Assembly: GCF_001421705.1 (NCBI RefSeq)
Contig: NZ_LMKO01000001.1
Span: forward strand, 300,170-364,169
DNA length: 64,000 bases
Source of the DNA: Xylophilus sp. Leaf220
GTDB taxonomy: Bacteria; Pseudomonadota; Gammaproteobacteria; Burkholderiales; Burkholderiaceae_C
Reading direction: 5' to 3'
The notes beneath the pieces were generated by a model. It was given only the letters and a program-made list of their open reading frames with translations. It was not told the DNA's origin and ran no database searches. Positions 8,236 to 21,797 of this stretch are shown here, one piece after another. A program made the translations under genes and the position numbers. Position 1 is the first letter of the stretch, and every line of letters starts with the position of its first letter.

Positions 8236-8754
8236 TCAGATGCGCTGCAGCTGCCCACCCTGGATGCGCACCCGGTCGCCGATGCGCAGATCGCCGGGAG
8301 CCGGTACGTCGAATGCGCGCGAGCTGCCGTTGTCGACCTGTACCGAAATCCGGTAGGTCTGCACCACGCGCCCGCGCTGGTTGCCCTCGATCTGGTTGCC
8401 GGCCACCGCCCCGCCGACGACGCCGATGCCGGTGGCCAGCGCCCGTCCGCCACCGCTGCCGATCTGGTTACCCACCACGGCGCCGAGCACGCCGCCGATG
8501 ATCGCTCCGGCGCCTGAAGGGGCGCGCGCCTGCTCCGACTGCAGCACTTCGATGTTCGACACCCGGCCGAATTCGGCATAGGCACCGCCCTGGTCGTACA
8601 CCGGATAGGGTGCGGGCTGCGCGACGGGTGCGGGGTACTGGGCCGGGTAGCTGGCAGCCGGACGGCCATAGTACGGATCGGTGGCGCAAGCGCTCAAGGT
8701 GGCGACCGCGACCGCGCCGATGGCCATGGTGGCGAAACGGGAGAAATTTTTCAT
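8236..8754 (-). CDS. Glycine-zipper outer-membrane lipoprotein (SlyB/17-kDa antigen-like)
   Basis: A 172-aa lipoprotein. Its signal peptide ends in lipobox L-S-A-C at about residue 22. A Tyr/Pro-rich segment follows, then a glycine-zipper 2TM region (GAGAIIGGVLGAVVGNQIGSG and GIGVVGGAVAGNQIEGNQR at about 85-130). The C-terminal beta-rich domain ends RIGDRVRIQGGQLQRI. This layout matches SlyB/Pcp-like envelope proteins. A GGAG ribosome site lies 7 bases before the ATG. Confidence 0.88.
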   Translation of the reverse strand: MKNFSRFATMAIGAVAVATLSACATDPYYGRPAASYPAQYPAPVAQPAPYPVYDQGGAYAEFGRVSNIEVLQSEQARAPSGAGAIIGGVLGAVVGNQIGSGGGRALATGIGVVGGAVAGNQIEGNQRGRVVQTYRISVQVDNGSSRAFDVPAPGDLRIGDRVRIQGGQLQRI

Positions 8755-8966
8755 GGGAGGCTCCTGGATGGGGGTGCTTGTGGACGTCTGCTGCACCGCT
8801 GCGGATCTACCGAGTCGAACACACGTTGATGCATGACCTGCTCGGTGCGCTCCGCATGGCCGCGTCGGAAAACAACGCCTCTAGGGTAGGTGCGGACCGA
8901 CCCCGCCTTGCATAGCCGCCGCAAAGACCGTTGCCGGATGTGTCCGTACCGCCCAGTACGGCCGGC

Positions 8967-9413
8967 TCACGCCGTTCCGGTGGAGCCGTAGCCGCCTTCC
9001 CCGCGCGCCGAGGCCTCGAACCCCTCCACCACCCGAAAGCGCGCCTGCACCACCGGTACGATGACCAGCTGGGCGATGCGCTCCATCGGCTCGATGGTGA
9101 AGGCGGTGTCGCTGCGGTTCCAGGCGCTGACCATCAGCTGCCCCTGGTAGTCGCTGTCGATCAGCCCGACCAGATTGCCCAGCACGATGCCGTGCTTGTG
9201 GCCCAGGCCCGAGCGCGGCAGGATCATCGCGGCGTAGCCCGGGTCGGCCAGGTGGATCGCGATGCCGGTGGGCACCAGCTGCCAGGCGTTGGCGGCCAGC
9301 GTCAGGGGTGCGTCCAGGCAGGCGCGCAGGTCCAGCCCGGCGCTGCCCGGGGTCGCATAGGCGGGCAGTTGCTCCGCCATGCGGGGGTCGACGATCTTGA
9401 CGTCCAGTTCCAT
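8967..9413 (-). CDS. dut: dUTP diphosphatase
   Basis: A 148-aa trimeric dUTPase converting dUTP to dUMP and PPi, protecting DNA from uracil and supplying dTMP synthesis. All five motifs show: [32 protein letters not shown] and the C-terminal arm [10 protein letters not shown]. The ATG at 9413 is used; a TTG at 9425 would add four codons and overlap the coaBC stop by 3 bases. It is the second gene of a coaBC-dut operon, a common pairing in Proteobacteria. Confidence 0.96.
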   Translation of the reverse strand: MELDVKIVDPRMAEQLPAYATPGSAGLDLRACLDAPLTLAANAWQLVPTGIAIHLADPGYAAMILPRSGLGHKHGIVLGNLVGLIDSDYQGQLMVSAWNRSDTAFTIEPMERIAQLVIVPVVQARFRVVEGFEASARGEGGYGSTGTA

Positions 9414-9421
9414 CTTCTTCT

Positions 9422-10645
9422 TCAATCAAATCGATGCCTGGCCGGCAAGGCGCAAGCGATCTCTGCTATCAATTCGTGAGCAAGCGCCGCCTTCGGCGCA
9501 CGGTCGAGCAGACGGCTGCCCTTTTCGTCCACCAGCAGCAGCTGGTTGTCGTCCTGCCCGAAGGCCGCCGGGCCGATGTTGCCGACCAGCAGCGGCACGC
9601 CCTTGCGGATGCGCTTGGCTTCGGCATTGGCGCGCAGGTCGTGCGTCTCCGCCGCGAAGCCGACGCAGTACAGCGCGCCGGACCTCGCCCGGTCCGACCG
9701 GGCGACGGCCGCCAGGATGTCGGGGTTCTCGACGAAGGCCAGCGCCGGCACCTCGCCCGATCCGTCCTTCTTGATCTTCGCGTCGTGGAACGATGCGGGC
9801 CGCCAGTCGGCGACGGCGGCGGCGGCGACGAACACATCGGCGTTCCCCACGGCCGCCTGCACCGCCGCCTGCATCTGCAAAGCCGACTCGACCCGGACGC
9901 GGCGTACGCCGCGCGGCGTGGCGAGCGCCACCGGCCCCGATACCAGCGTCACCTCGGCGCCGGCCGCATGGGCCGCGCGGGCGATGGCGAATCCCATCTT
10001 GCCGGAGGAATGGTTGGTGATGCCGCGCACGGGGTCGATCGCCTCGAAGGTCGGGCCGGCGGTGACGACCACCCGCCGGCCGGCCAGCGGCTTCGGCGCC
10101 AGGAAGGCGGCCAGGTCCTCGAGTATCTCGTCGGGCTCCAGCATGCGGCCGTCGCCGGTCTCGCCGCAGGCCTGGTCGCCGTTGCCCACGCCCAGCACCG
10201 TCGCGCCGTCGGCCTGCACCTGGGCCAGGTTGCGCTGGGTGGCGGGGTGCGCCCACATCTCGCGGTTCATCGCCGGGGCCAGCAGCAGGGGCTGAACAGC
10301 ACGCCGCGCCAGGCAGAGCAGGCTGAGCAGCTCGTCCGCCCTGCCCTGCACCAGCCGCGCGACGAAGTCGGCGCTGCACGGCGCGATCACTACCGCATCG
10401 GCCTCGCGGCTCAGGTTGATGTGCGGCATGGCGTTGTCCTGCCGCGCGTCCCACTGCGAGCCGTAGACCGGCCGGCCCGACAGCGCTTGCATAGTCACCG
10501 GGGTGATGAACCGCTCGGCCGCCTCGGTCATCACCACCTGCACCGTCGCGCCGGCCTTGACCAGACCCCGGCACAGGGCGGCCGATTTATAGCAGGCGAC
10601 GCCTCCACTGAGGCCGAGCACCAGGTGTTTTCCAGACAGGTCCAT
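9422..10645 (-). CDS. coaBC: Bifunctional phosphopantothenoylcysteine decarboxylase / synthetase
   Basis: A 407-aa coenzyme A biosynthesis enzyme. The N-terminal flavin decarboxylase (CoaC) shows [12 protein letters not shown], active-site His in [15 protein letters not shown] and the Cys-containing [10 protein letters not shown]. The C-terminal synthetase (CoaB) shows [20 protein letters not shown] and SGKMGFAIA, then [11 protein letters not shown] and the KIKKDG lysine. The start MDLSGKHL is chosen over an in-frame ATG 12 codons upstream that lacks similarity. It lies back-to-back with pyrG, 175 bp apart. Confidence 0.96.
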   Translation of the reverse strand: MDLSGKHLVLGLSGGVACYKSAALCRGLVKAGATVQVVMTEAAERFITPVTMQALSGRPVYGSQWDARQDNAMPHINLSREADAVVIAPCSADFVARLVQGRADELLSLLCLARRAVQPLLLAPAMNREMWAHPATQRNLAQVQADGATVLGVGNGDQACGETGDGRMLEPDEILEDLAAFLAPKPLAGRRVVVTAGPTFEAIDPVRGITNHSSGKMGFAIARAAHAAGAEVTLVSGPVALATPRGVRRVRVESALQMQAAVQAAVGNADVFVAAAAVADWRPASFHDAKIKKDGSGEVPALAFVENPDILAAVARSDRARSGALYCVGFAAETHDLRANAEAKRIRKGVPLLVGNIGPAAFGQDDNQLLLVDEKGSRLLDRAPKAALAHELIAEIACALPARHRFD

Positions 10646-10712
10646 GGGAGGGGGAGTTCGGCAGGTTGGGGAGCGAAGCAAGGGGGCGGGCCGCAGGAGC
10701 GCGCCAATGTAG

Positions 10713-15004
<4,292 letters not shown>

Positions 15005-15007
15005 GCC

Positions 15008-15080
15008 ACCCCCGAGGCGCCGGTGGCGCCTCCCCCTCCAGCGGGCGAGTCCGGCGGCCCGGCGAAGCCGGATCCACGGG
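15008..15080 (+). repeat. Post-stop GC-rich repeat, copy C
   Basis: It begins 4 bases after the eno stop. It is a diverged member of the family at 1739-1906, keeping ACCCCCGAGGC, TCCCCCTCC, GGCGGCCCGGCGAAGCCGGA and TCCACGGG. It occupies half of the 144-bp gap between eno and ftsB, in the orientation of eno. Confidence 0.65.
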
Positions 15081-15148
15081 TTCCCCGAGAAATGCGCGCT
15101 GCAGTGGCGGTGCGTGTCCGGTGCTCACCCACGTGACCGAAGGCTGAG

Positions 15149-15424
15149 ATGGTCAACCGAATCGTGCCCCTGGTGCTGCTCGTCGTGCTGGCGGGCCTGC
15201 ATGCGCAGCTCTGGCTGGGCCGGGGCAGCGTGCCGGCCGTCAAGCTGATGCGCCAACAGATCGAGACCCAGAAGGTGGCCAATGCCGAGTCGCTGCGGGT
15301 CAACGAGCGGCTGACGTCGGAGGTGAGCGACCTGCGCGAAGGCCTCGACATGGTCGAGGAAAAGGCCCGCAGCGAACTGGGCATGGTCAAGCCCAACGAG
15401 ATCCTGGTCCAGTTGGCCAAGTGA
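15149..15424 (+). CDS. ftsB: Cell division protein FtsB
   Basis: A 91-aa bitopic inner-membrane protein of the divisome, acting with FtsL and FtsQ to link early and late division proteins. The N-terminal membrane segment is VPLVLLVVLAGLHAQLWLG (about 6-24). A periplasmic coiled coil (about 30-75) follows, ending in EEKARSELGMVKPNEILVQ, the family's conserved C-terminal block. The position directly after eno is the usual one in proteobacteria. Confidence 0.93.
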   Translation: MVNRIVPLVLLVVLAGLHAQLWLGRGSVPAVKLMRQQIETQKVANAESLRVNERLTSEVSDLREGLDMVEEKARSELGMVKPNEILVQLAK

Positions 15425-15479
15425 CCGCGGCAGGCACGGTGCTGCCGGCCCGCCATCGCCTCCGGCGCATCCGCTGCCC

Positions 15480-16115
15480 ATGACCGATACCCTGTCCGCC
15501 CTGCTGTTCGCACCCGCCTTCGTGCTCTGGGGCGCTCCGGCGTCCTGGGCCGAGGTGCTGGGCTTCGCCCTGGGATTGTGGATGGTACGGATGAACATCC
15601 GCGAGCGGCACTGGGGCTGGCCGCTGGCGATCCTCAGTTCGGTCCTCTACTTCTTCGTCTTCTGGCGCAGCCGGCTGTACGCCGACGCATCGCTGCAGGT
15701 GTTCTTCGCGCTGGTGGCCCTGTGGGGCTGGACCCAGTGGCTGGCCGGCCGGCGCGCCGACGGCAAGCCCTTGACCGTGAGCCGTCTCGGCGTCCGCGGC
15801 CGCTGGGCCACCCTGCTCGCCTGCCTGCTGCTCTGGCCGGTCATCGGCCTGGTGCTGGCGCGCTACACCGACAGCGACGTGCCCTGGTGGGATGCGTTTC
15901 CCACCGCGACCAGCCTGGTCGCGCAGTTCCTGCTCGGCCGCAAGTACATCGACAACTGGGCCTTGTGGCTGGTGGTGAACTGCGTGTGCGTCGGTCTGTT
16001 CGCCTACAAGGGGCTGTGGCTGACCGTGGTGCTGTACGCGCTCTTCGCAGCACTCAGCATCGTCGGCTGGCGGGCGTGGCAGCGACGGATGGCGACAGGC
16101 GCCGCAGCGGCATGA
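15480..16115 (+). CDS. pnuC: Nicotinamide riboside transporter PnuC
   Basis: A 211-aa membrane protein with about seven hydrophobic segments, importing nicotinamide riboside by facilitated diffusion. Family marks are [35 protein letters not shown] and the [25 protein letters not shown] block (each read here in part). It overlaps the following kinase gene by 4 bases (ATGA); transport coupled to phosphorylation is the known PnuC mechanism. Confidence 0.93.
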   Translation: MTDTLSALLFAPAFVLWGAPASWAEVLGFALGLWMVRMNIRERHWGWPLAILSSVLYFFVFWRSRLYADASLQVFFALVALWGWTQWLAGRRADGKPLTVSRLGVRGRWATLLACLLLWPVIGLVLARYTDSDVPWWDAFPTATSLVAQFLLGRKYIDNWALWLVVNCVCVGLFAYKGLWLTVVLYALFAALSIVGWRAWQRRMATGAAAA

Positions 16116-16804
16116 CGGCGACTTCCCCACGGGCGCCGGCCGTCGCCATCGTCGGTGCCGAGAGCACCGGCAAGACCGACCTGGCAGCCGCCCTCGCCGC
16201 CCGGCTGCAGGCACGCGGCCTGCAGGTGGCGGTGGTCGACGAGGTGCTGCGCGGCTGGTGCGAGCGCGCGGGCCGCACGCCGCGCCCCGACGAGCAGATG
16301 GCGATCGCCGCCGAGCAGGCCCACCGCACCGACGCGGCCCGCGCCCGGCCCGGCACCGACCTGGTGGTGACCGACACCACGCCGCTGATGACCGCGGTCT
16401 ACAGCGACCTGCTCTTCGACGACCCGTCGCTCTACCCCTTCGCGCTGGCGCACCAGCGCGGCTACGCCGCCACCCTGCTGACCGGGCTCGACCTGCCCTG
16501 GGTCGCAGACGGACTGCAGCGCGACGGGCCGCAGGTCCGGGAGCCGGTCGATGGGCGCGTGCGTGCCGCCCTGCAAGGCGCCCGGCTGCCCTACCAGATG
16601 GTGTACGGCCAGGGCGATGCGCGGGTCCTCAACGCGCTCTATGCTATCGATTCCATAGCTGGTGGTCGGCGCCACACACCGGCTGCAGCCACTTTTCCTT
16701 CGAAAACGGAGCCTGCGGCCCACTGGCGCTGCGAGGGCTGCGGCGACCCGGCGTGCGAGCGCCGCCTGTTCACCGCGCTGCGCGACCGCGGCGCCTCCGG
16801 CTGA
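16112..16804 (+). CDS. NadR-like nicotinamide riboside kinase (kinase domain only) carrying a 55-bp repeat
   Basis: A 230-aa P-loop kinase matching the C-terminal ribosylnicotinamide kinase domain of NadR: Walker [12 protein letters not shown] near 15-25, [17 protein letters not shown], and [18 protein letters not shown]. It lacks the HTH repressor and adenylyltransferase domains of enterobacterial NadR. Its likely job is to phosphorylate the riboside imported by PnuC to NMN. The peptide [20 protein letters not shown] (about 178-197) is encoded by a 55-bp interspersed repeat. After it comes a Cys cluster, [14 protein letters not shown]. The core enzyme ends before the repeat, so activity need not be lost. 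Confidence 0.85.
   Translation: MTATSPRAPAVAIVGAESTGKTDLAAALAARLQARGLQVAVVDEVLRGWCERAGRTPRPDEQMAIAAEQAHRTDAARARPGTDLVVTDTTPLMTAVYSDLLFDDPSLYPFALAHQRGYAATLLTGLDLPWVADGLQRDGPQVREPVDGRVRAALQGARLPYQMVYGQGDARVLNALYAIDSIAGGRRHTPAAATFPSKTEPAAHWRCEGCGDPACERRLFTALRDRGASG
16643..16697 (+). repeat. 55-bp two-hairpin repeat, copy 1 (inside nadR-like gene)
   Basis: Block order is GCTATCGATTCC, ATAGCTGGTGGTCGGCGC, a 6-base spacer, CCGGCTGCAGCC, ACTTTTC. GCTAT pairs with ATAGC, and GTCGGCG with the CCGGC arm. The frame stays open, reading [17 protein letters not shown]. Confidence 0.85.
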
Positions 16805-16828
16805 CGGCGAGCCCGCCGGCCGATCCGA

Positions 16829-17818
16829 CTACTGCACCGCCGAGGTACCCGGCAGCGGATGCTCCCCGGCGGCGAAGATCTGCTCGGCATCGACCGCGTC
16901 GAACCGGTACTGGCGGCCGCAGAACTCGCAGCCCACCTCGATATCGCCGCGCTCGGCGACGATCGACTCGGCCTCTTCCCGGCCCAGGCCGCGGATCATG
17001 CCGCGCACCCGCTCTTCGCTGCAGCTGCATTCGAAGCGCGGCACCGGATCGTCGTCCTGCGGCACGAAGCGGGCCAGCGGCTCCTCCCAGAAGAGGCGGC
17101 GCAGGATGGTGTCGACGTCCAGCGTCAGCAGCTCGTCGCGCTGCAGGCTGGCCGCCAGGTGCGACAGCCGGTTGAAATCCTCGTCGGCGCCGATCTGCGC
17201 CTCGTTCTCCTGGCTGACGAGGCTGCCGGCCAGGTTGCGGGTGCCCTCTACCGGCATCCGCTGCAGCAGCAGCCCGGCGGCGACCTTGTCGTCGGCAGCC
17301 AGGACCAGGGTGGTGTCGAGCTGCTCGCTCTGCAGCATGTAATGCTCGAGCGCGTCGCTGAGCTTCTCCAGCTTCTCGCCCCGGTCGCCGAAAAGCGGCA
17401 CCATGCTCTGGTAGGGCTGCTGGCCGGGGAACTTGTCCTGCGGATCGAGGGTGATCGCGCAGCGGCCCTGGTTGTGCAGGTTGACCATCGCGCTCAGCCG
17501 GGCGTCGGCCGGCACCTCGCCCACGATGGTGGCGGTGGCCCGCACCCGCAGGTCGGACTTCACCTCGGCCACCGCCACCTTGACCGGGCCGTCGCCGAAG
17601 ATCTGCAGCACCAGCGCGCCGTTGAACTTGATGCCCGACTGCATCAGCACGCCGGCCGCCGCCATCTCGCCGAGCAGTTGCCGCACCGGCTGCGGAAACG
17701 CGCCGCCGTGGCTGTTGGAGGCCCGGCGCCGCAGGATTTCCTGCCAGGCGTCGGTGAGCTTGACCAGCGAGCCGCGCACCGGCATGCCGTCGAAGATGAA
17801 CTTGTGGATTTCGGACAC
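16829..17818 (-). CDS. hslO: Hsp33 redox-regulated chaperone
   Basis: A 329-aa holdase chaperone activated by oxidation, protecting unfolding proteins under oxidative stress. The N-terminal substrate domain includes [21 protein letters not shown]. The C-terminal zinc switch is [10 protein letters not shown] followed by [11 protein letters not shown], giving the four cysteines. The start is GTG at 17818 ([11 protein letters not shown]), chosen because AGGAAC lies 8 bases upstream and homology begins there; no ATG fits. The gene is convergent with the NadR-like kinase gene. Confidence 0.94.
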   Translation of the reverse strand: MSEIHKFIFDGMPVRGSLVKLTDAWQEILRRRASNSHGGAFPQPVRQLLGEMAAAGVLMQSGIKFNGALVLQIFGDGPVKVAVAEVKSDLRVRATATIVGEVPADARLSAMVNLHNQGRCAITLDPQDKFPGQQPYQSMVPLFGDRGEKLEKLSDALEHYMLQSEQLDTTLVLAADDKVAAGLLLQRMPVEGTRNLAGSLVSQENEAQIGADEDFNRLSHLAASLQRDELLTLDVDTILRRLFWEEPLARFVPQDDDPVPRFECSCSEERVRGMIRGLGREEAESIVAERGDIEVGCEFCGRQYRFDAVDAEQIFAAGEHPLPGTSAVQ

Positions 17819-17984
17819 GCTTTTGTTCCTGCAAATGCTGCGCGCCGGCGAACGTTTCGGATTCGCCGGCGCTTCGAAAAAGGGGATGCGGCCATTGTAG
17901 GGAGCCCGGCGGACGGGCGCCGGCGGCAGCGCCAAGCCATTGCCACACCTGCGGAATTCGGCGGCGGGCCGGCGGTGTGCAGCC

Positions 17985-18806
17985 TCAGGGCGCCACGCGG
18001 GGCGGCGCGCCGCCGGGCGGGAGTACCGGCCGGTCGCTCTCGTCCTTCAGCGCCACGCCGGTCAGCCGCCGGTGCAGCGCCTGGCCCACCAGCCAGGCCA
18101 GTTTGCGGGCCGCCTCGGCATAGCCCAGGCCCTGCGGCCGGACGTTGGAGATGCAGTTGCGCTCGGCGTCGCGCCGGCCGGTGCGGGGGCCGTAGGTCAG
18201 GTAGATGCCCAGGCTGTCGGGCGAGCTGAGCCCGGGCCGCTCGCCGATCAGCATCGCCGTCATCGCCGCGCGCAGGCATTCGCCGACCGGGTCGGCCAGC
18301 GCCACCCGGGCCTGGGTGGCGACCACCACCGGGCCCAGGGTCACGTCGGCCGGCAGCGCCGCCCGCAGGGCCTGCAGCAGCGGCTGCGCATGCCGCTGCA
18401 CGGCCAGCGACGACAGGCCGTCGCCGACCACGATGCAGAGCGCGGGCGCCTCCGGCGGCGCTGCCGCGCGCAAGGCGGCGGCCGCGGCGTCGTCGAGCTG
18501 GCGGCCCAGGTCGGGCCGCCGCAGGTAGGTGGTCCGGTCGGGCGCCCGGCTGCGGGCCTGCAGCACCTGCCAGCCGTCGGCCTGAAGGCCGGCCGCCAGC
18601 GCGTCGGCGTCGAGCGGGGTGTGGATCGCATCGCGGGCCAGGGCATGGGCCCAGCCGAAGCGCAAGGTCTCGGCGGTAGGCGTCGCCACGCCGGCCCGGC
18701 CCAGGGCGATGCGGGCCGGGGTGGCGGCGCGCCAGTCGGCCCAGGCGTCGGGCTGCACGTCGGGTGCCGCATCGGTCGGCTTCGCGGGAGTGGGTGCGTC
18801 GTCCAT
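17985..18806 (-). CDS. eutC: Ethanolamine ammonia-lyase, small subunit
   Basis: A 273-aa small subunit of the adenosylcobalamin-dependent ammonia-lyase that splits ethanolamine to acetaldehyde and ammonia. Marks include ARIALGRAGVATPTAE, FGWAHALARDAIHTPLD, IVVGDGLSSLAVQRHA, IGERPGLSSPDSLGIYLTYGP and RNCISNVRPQGLGYAEAA. It follows eutB by 9 bases in a two-gene operon. Confidence 0.96.
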   Translation of the reverse strand: MDDAPTPAKPTDAAPDVQPDAWADWRAATPARIALGRAGVATPTAETLRFGWAHALARDAIHTPLDADALAAGLQADGWQVLQARSRAPDRTTYLRRPDLGRQLDDAAAAALRAAAPPEAPALCIVVGDGLSSLAVQRHAQPLLQALRAALPADVTLGPVVVATQARVALADPVGECLRAAMTAMLIGERPGLSSPDSLGIYLTYGPRTGRRDAERNCISNVRPQGLGYAEAARKLAWLVGQALHRRLTGVALKDESDRPVLPPGGAPPRVAP

Positions 18807-18815
18807 GCCGTGGCC

Positions 18816-20213
18816 TCAGGCGGAACCGGCACCCAGGCCATCCATGCCCTGCAGCAGCCGGTGGGTGGCGCCGGACGGCAGCAGGCGGCCGTGGCCGTCG
18901 GCCAGCTGCATCCGCTGCAGCCAGGCCTCGAACTCCGGCGCGCGGCGGCAGCCCAGGGTGTCGCGCAGGAACAGCGCGTCGTGGAACGAGGTGCTCTGGT
19001 AGTTCAGCATGACGTCGTCGGCGCCCGGCACCCCGATCAGGAAGGTGAGACCCGCGGCCGCCAGCAACACCATCAGCGTGTCCATGTCGTCCTGGTCGGC
19101 CTCGGCATGGTTGGTGTAGCAGACGTCGCAGCCCATCGGCAGGCCCAGCAGCTTGCCGCAGAAATGGTCCTCCAACCCGGCGCGCACGATCTGCTTGCCG
19201 TCGTAGAGGTACTCGGGCCCGATGAAGCCGACCACCGTGTTGACCAGCAGCGGCCGGTAGCGCCGCGCCAGGCCGTAGGCGCGGGCCTCGCAGGTCTGCT
19301 GGTCCACCCCGTGGTGCGCGCCGGCCGAGAGCGCGCTGCCCTGGCCGGTCTCGAAGTACATGAGGTTGTCGCCGACGGTGCCCCGCTGCAGCGCGCGGGC
19401 CGCGTCGTGCGCCTCGTCGAGCAGCGCCGGCGTCACGCCGAAGGAGGTGTTGGTCTGCTCGGTACCGCCGATCGACTGGAACACCAGGTCGACCGGCGCG
19501 CCCGCCTCCACCATCCGCAGGGTGTTGGTGACATGGGTCAGCACGCAGGTCTGGGTGGGAATCCCGAAGCGCCGGACCACCTCGTCGAGCAGGCGCGTCA
19601 GTGCGCCCAGCGCCTGCAGGCTGTCGGAGGCCGGGTTGACGCCGATCACCGCATCGCCCGCGCCGTACATCAGCCCGTCGAGCACCGAGGCGGCGATGCC
19701 GCGCAGGTCGTCGGTCGGGTGGTTGGGCTGCAGCCGCACCGCCAGCCGGCCCGGCAGCCCCAGCGTGTTGCGGAACCGGGTAGTGACATGGCACTTGCGC
19801 GCGACCGCGACCAGGTCCTGGTTGCGCATCAGCTTCGATACGCCGGCCGCCATCTCGGGCGTGACGCCGGGCGCCAGCGCCGCCAGGGCTGCCGGCGTGG
19901 CCGCAGGGCCCAGCAGCCAGTCGCGAAAACCGCCGACGGTCAGGTGCGACACGGCGGCGAACGCGGCCGTGTCGTGCGTGTCCAGGATCAGCCGGGTGAT
20001 GTCGTCGTCTTCGTACGGCACCAGGGCGTCCTGAAGGAACACCTTCAGCGGCAGGTCGGCCAGCACATAGCGCGCGGCCATCCGCTGCTGCGCACTCTCA
20101 GCCGCGATGCCGGCCAGGGTGTCGCCCGAACGGGCCGGGCTGGCGCAGGCCATGACCTGGCGCAGGTCGTCGAAGGCGAAGACCCGGGCGTCGAGCGTGG
20201 TGCGGTAGCGCAT
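18816..20213 (-). CDS. eutB: Ethanolamine ammonia-lyase, large subunit
   Basis: A 465-aa TIM-barrel subunit that binds ethanolamine and cobalamin (E. coli EutB is 453 aa). Clear blocks are DAVIGVNPASDS, TQTCVLTHVTN, PVDLVFQSIGGTEQTNTSFGV, YFETGQGSALSAGAHHGVDQQT, NTVVGFIGPEYLYDGKQI and LMVLLAAAGLTFLIGVPGADDVMLNYQ. MRYRTTLDARVFAF is the chosen start; an ATG 6 codons upstream is possible. No carboxysome-like shell genes, reactivase (eutA) or aldehyde dehydrogenase lie nearby, as in non-compartmentalised eut systems. Confidence 0.97.
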   Translation of the reverse strand: MRYRTTLDARVFAFDDLRQVMACASPARSGDTLAGIAAESAQQRMAARYVLADLPLKVFLQDALVPYEDDDITRLILDTHDTAAFAAVSHLTVGGFRDWLLGPAATPAALAALAPGVTPEMAAGVSKLMRNQDLVAVARKCHVTTRFRNTLGLPGRLAVRLQPNHPTDDLRGIAASVLDGLMYGAGDAVIGVNPASDSLQALGALTRLLDEVVRRFGIPTQTCVLTHVTNTLRMVEAGAPVDLVFQSIGGTEQTNTSFGVTPALLDEAHDAARALQRGTVGDNLMYFETGQGSALSAGAHHGVDQQTCEARAYGLARRYRPLLVNTVVGFIGPEYLYDGKQIVRAGLEDHFCGKLLGLPMGCDVCYTNHAEADQDDMDTLMVLLAAAGLTFLIGVPGADDVMLNYQSTSFHDALFLRDTLGCRRAPEFEAWLQRMQLADGHGRLLPSGATHRLLQGMDGLGAGSA

Positions 20214-20267
20214 GGCGAAGGAAGCTCGCAAGAAACACGCCGCGGCAGGTGCGTGCCGCGCGGCGCG

Positions 20268-20792
20268 TCAGCCGATCTTCCTGAGTCCGGCCTTGAAGCG
20301 GCGGGCGTTCTCGACGTAATGCCGCGCGCTCTGCCGCAGGCCCTCGATCTGTTCCGGGCTCAGCTGCTTGATCGCCCGCGCGGGGCTGCCGATGATCATC
20401 GAGCCGTCGGGGAACTCCTTGCCCTCGGTGACCAGCGCGCCGGCACCGACCAGGCAGTTCTTGCCGATGCGGGCGTTGTTGAGCACCACCGCGCCGATGC
20501 CGATCAGGGTCTCGTCGCCGATGGTGCAGCCGTGCAGCATCACCTGGTGGCCGATGGTCACGTTCTCGCCGATGGTGAGCGGCACGCCATGGTCGGCATG
20601 CAGCACGCTCAGGTCCTGCACGTTGGTACCGCGGCCGATGCGGAGGGTGGCGGTGTCGCCGCGCAGCACCGCGCCGAACCAGACGCTGGCGTCCTCCCCC
20701 AGCTGCACGTCGCCGATCACCCGGGCGCTGTCGGCCACCCAGGCCGAGGCGGGCAGGCGCGGTGCGGTTCCATCGAGTTCGTAAAGGGCCAT
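20268..20792 (-). CDS. Gamma-class carbonic anhydrase-like hexapeptide protein
   Basis: A 174-aa left-handed beta-helix protein of the gamma carbonic anhydrase (YrdA/PaaY-like) group. Hexapeptide repeats run through about 15-140. The zinc histidines are visible in VLHADHGVPL and IGHQVMLHGCTIG. An AAGGAG ribosome site lies 9 bases before the ATG (MALYELDG). The stop is 54 bases before the eutB start on the same strand, so it may head the eutBC operon. Many members have weak or no hydratase activity. Confidence 0.9.
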   Translation of the reverse strand: MALYELDGTAPRLPASAWVADSARVIGDVQLGEDASVWFGAVLRGDTATLRIGRGTNVQDLSVLHADHGVPLTIGENVTIGHQVMLHGCTIGDETLIGIGAVVLNNARIGKNCLVGAGALVTEGKEFPDGSMIIGSPARAIKQLSPEQIEGLRQSARHYVENARRFKAGLRKIG

Positions 20793-20909
20793 GTCGTGTG
20801 TCTCCTTGTTGTGGGGTTGCGGGCGCCCGGACATTGTAGGAACGGCGCGGCGCAGGCCTTACAGTGCGGAGCCGCGGGCCGCCGCCCCAGCTTCTTTCGC
20901 CCGCCCACC

Positions 20910-21689
20910 ATGCCGACCCTTCGCCACCAAGCCCTCGCCGTCCTGCTGGAGCCGGATGCCGACCGCAAGTGCCTGCAGGGCCGTGCGCTGCACCCTGCCG
21001 GCCCGACCGGCGCCGCGGAGACGATCGACGCGCCGCCCGGCATCCCCGGCCGGCCCGCCCTGCCCGCCCTGGTGGCACCCACCGAGATCCGGCAGCGCTC
21101 GCTCGCCACCGCCGAAGGCCGCGCCGCGCTGATCCACGCACTGGCACACATCGAGCTCAACGCGATCGACCTGGCGGTGGACGCGGCCTGGCGCTTTCCC
21201 GGCATGCCCGACGACTACTACCGCGACTGGATCCGCGTGGCACAGGAAGAGGCCCTGCACTTCTCGCTGCTGCGCGACCACCTGCTGGGCATGGGCTTCG
21301 CCTACGGCGACTTTCCCGCCCACAACGCCCTGTGGGAGATGGCAGAACGCACCCGGCACGACGTGCTGGCCCGGGTGGCCCTGGTACCGCGGACGATGGA
21401 GGCCCGCGGCCTCGACGCCTCGCCCGCGGTGCGCGACAAGCTGGTCTCGGTGGGCGACAAGGCGGGCGCAGCGATCGTCGACATCATCCTGCGCGACGAG
21501 ATCGGGCACGTCGCGGTGGGCAACCGGTGGTACGCCTGGCTGTGCGCCTTGCGCGGGCTGGAGCCGATCGCCACCTACCGCGAGCTGACCCGCAGCCACC
21601 GCGCCCCGCGGCTGCGCGGCCCGTTCAACCTGGCTGCGCGCGCGGCCGCAGGGTTCAGTCCCGAGGAACTGCAGGCGCTGGGCGAATGA
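20910..21689 (+). CDS. DUF455 ferritin-like protein
   Basis: A 259-aa protein of the DUF455 (COG2833) ferritin-like superfamily. Candidate diiron ligands appear in ALAHIELNAIDLAVDAAWRF, AQEEALHFSLLRDHL and LRDEIGHVAVGNRWY, i.e. paired E..H helices. Some relatives are linked to tRNA modification in other contexts, but the role of this group is unsettled and I assign none. It diverges from the carbonic anhydrase-like gene with 117 bp between the starts. Confidence 0.85.
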   Translation: MPTLRHQALAVLLEPDADRKCLQGRALHPAGPTGAAETIDAPPGIPGRPALPALVAPTEIRQRSLATAEGRAALIHALAHIELNAIDLAVDAAWRFPGMPDDYYRDWIRVAQEEALHFSLLRDHLLGMGFAYGDFPAHNALWEMAERTRHDVLARVALVPRTMEARGLDASPAVRDKLVSVGDKAGAAIVDIILRDEIGHVAVGNRWYAWLCALRGLEPIATYRELTRSHRAPRLRGPFNLAARAAAGFSPEELQALGE

Positions 21690-21733
21690 GTTCCTCGTTC
21701 TCCCCGGATACAGGCCTGCCGAACGGACATTCT

Positions 21734-21739
21734 TAGAAT
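21734..21739 (+). promoter_or_regulatory. Possible -10 box (TAGAAT) for the first EAL-HDOD gene
   Basis: TAGAAT lies 58 bases upstream of the ATG at 21798. A near-identical CTAGAATTG occurs 58 bases before the second paralogue's ATG at 23188, so the paralogues share promoter position as well as coding sequence. No convincing -35 was found. Confidence 0.4.
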
Positions 21740-21797
21740 GGACGGATACAGGGCGATGCCCCACCTTTCCGTACACCCAGATTCCACCGGGAGCTCC

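Noticed and set aside
17940-20900. Very long plus-strand frame running through the eutC and eutB region
   Set aside because: It is antisense to both ammonia-lyase subunits. Only its 3' end, from the ATG at 20910, is a real gene (DUF455).
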